Below are positions 20,916-21,088 of a stretch of DNA of 21,088 nt, piece after piece. The notes below the pieces were generated by a model. The model was not told the DNA's origin and made no database searches. It was given only the letters and a program-made list of their open reading frames with translations. Both the position numbers and the translations under genes were made by a program. Where the stretch lies: positions 1-21,088 of the IMG/VR virus record IMGVR_UViG_3300037296_000205; one strand, 5' to 3'. How positions within the stretch are numbered: the first letter of the stretch is position 1; each line of letters begins with the position of its first letter. Source of the stretch: a virus.

Positions 20916-20930
20916 CTCCCGGGATCGCCA
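20916..20930 (+). repeat. Right attachment core (attR of element 2)
   Basis: The third exact copy of the 15-bp tRNA core. Chromosomal sequence follows; 20931-21088 holds no gene I can recognise, only a short palindrome CTCCTAGGAG near 20981-20990. Confidence 0.92.
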
Positions 20931-21088
20931 TTTCTCTACTCAATGACTTTGCGTCGCTTTCTTTCTTGCTGAATGATCTCCTAGGAGGTCACGTCAGAGT
21001 GCATAGTAGACGAAAGCGCCTGGAGTGCATCCATTGCCCAGCAGGTGCATGCGAAACATGCTGCCGAGAGGAGCGTAATGCCCCAGTT

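Larger units (their letters stand above)
10337..20930. mobile_element. Element 2: integrated tailless lambda-type head satellite
   Basis: Bounded by the middle and right cores. It has its own integrase, the same regulatory chassis as element 1 and a lambda-type head set with both terminase subunits. No tail, lysis, primase or helicase gene is recognised. Capsid, portal and gpW lie in the int operon, and the terminase genes lie in the other minus-strand block. The arrangement differs from element 1 although the chassis is homologous, which indicates independent capture of head modules. Confidence 0.85.

Noticed and set aside
113-20930. Gene transfer agent cluster
   Set aside because: The elements have integrases and attachment cores and lack the conserved head-to-tail GTA gene order; they behave as two separate integrated elements.
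113-20930. Defence or cargo genes, as often carried by satellites
   Set aside because: All sizeable frames are explained by recombination, regulation, head or packaging; the remaining small genes show no defence motifs.

Overview
The window looks like an alphaproteobacterial chromosome segment, most likely a Rhodobacterales (roseobacter-type) bacterium. This is judged only from moderately GC-rich coding, protein style and the tRNA; no search was possible. It holds a tRNA-Arg(UCU) followed by two complete phage-satellite-like elements integrated head to tail. A 15-bp core, the last 15 nt of the tRNA including CCA, occurs at 113-127, 10337-10351 and 20916-20930. It delimits element 1 (E1, about 10.2 kb) and element 2 (E2, about 10.6 kb). 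Each has its own tyrosine integrase beside its left core.

Both elements carry capsid and packaging genes but no recognisable tail, lysis or replication genes. This matches the known idea of capsid-forming satellites (cf-PICI-like), which build their own heads and borrow helper tails. The heads are unrelated. E1 has an HK97-type set (connector, TerL, head closure, HNH, capsid, protease, portal). E2 has a lambda-type set (GpA-like TerL, Nu1-like TerS, gpW, protease-capsid fusion, lambda-B-like portal).

Beneath the heads lies a shared chassis: a divergent pair of Arc-type ribbon-helix-helix repressors around a conserved promoter/operator, two small genes, a helix-turn-helix gene, a short gene overlapping int, int, the attachment site, and two overlapping small genes at the far end. 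In E1 the head genes lie between that far-end pair and the Arc(+) gene. In E2 capsid, portal and gpW sit inside the int operon and the terminase genes sit at the other end.

The most unusual observation concerns the far-right gene of each element. The usual ATG (10131 in E1, 20687 in E2) has no ribosome binding site, but its frame stays open all the way to the attachment core. If each element is circularised on paper, its int-side end supplies an AAGGA Shine-Dalgarno and an ATG in frame through attP, giving predicted proteins of 153 aa (E1) and 164 aa (E2). The 15-nt core is read in different frames in the two elements, yet each cognate junction is in frame. The mixed junctions and both integrated junctions lack an in-frame start or hit a stop.

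Excision would therefore rebuild this gene and join the int operon to the far-end operon. In the circle all genes except Arc(+) would read in one direction from the Arc-controlled promoter, with the packaging genes (E2) or the whole head set (E1) after attP. I infer that integration disconnects the satellite's late genes and excision connects them. This is a reading of the sequence, not an experimental result.
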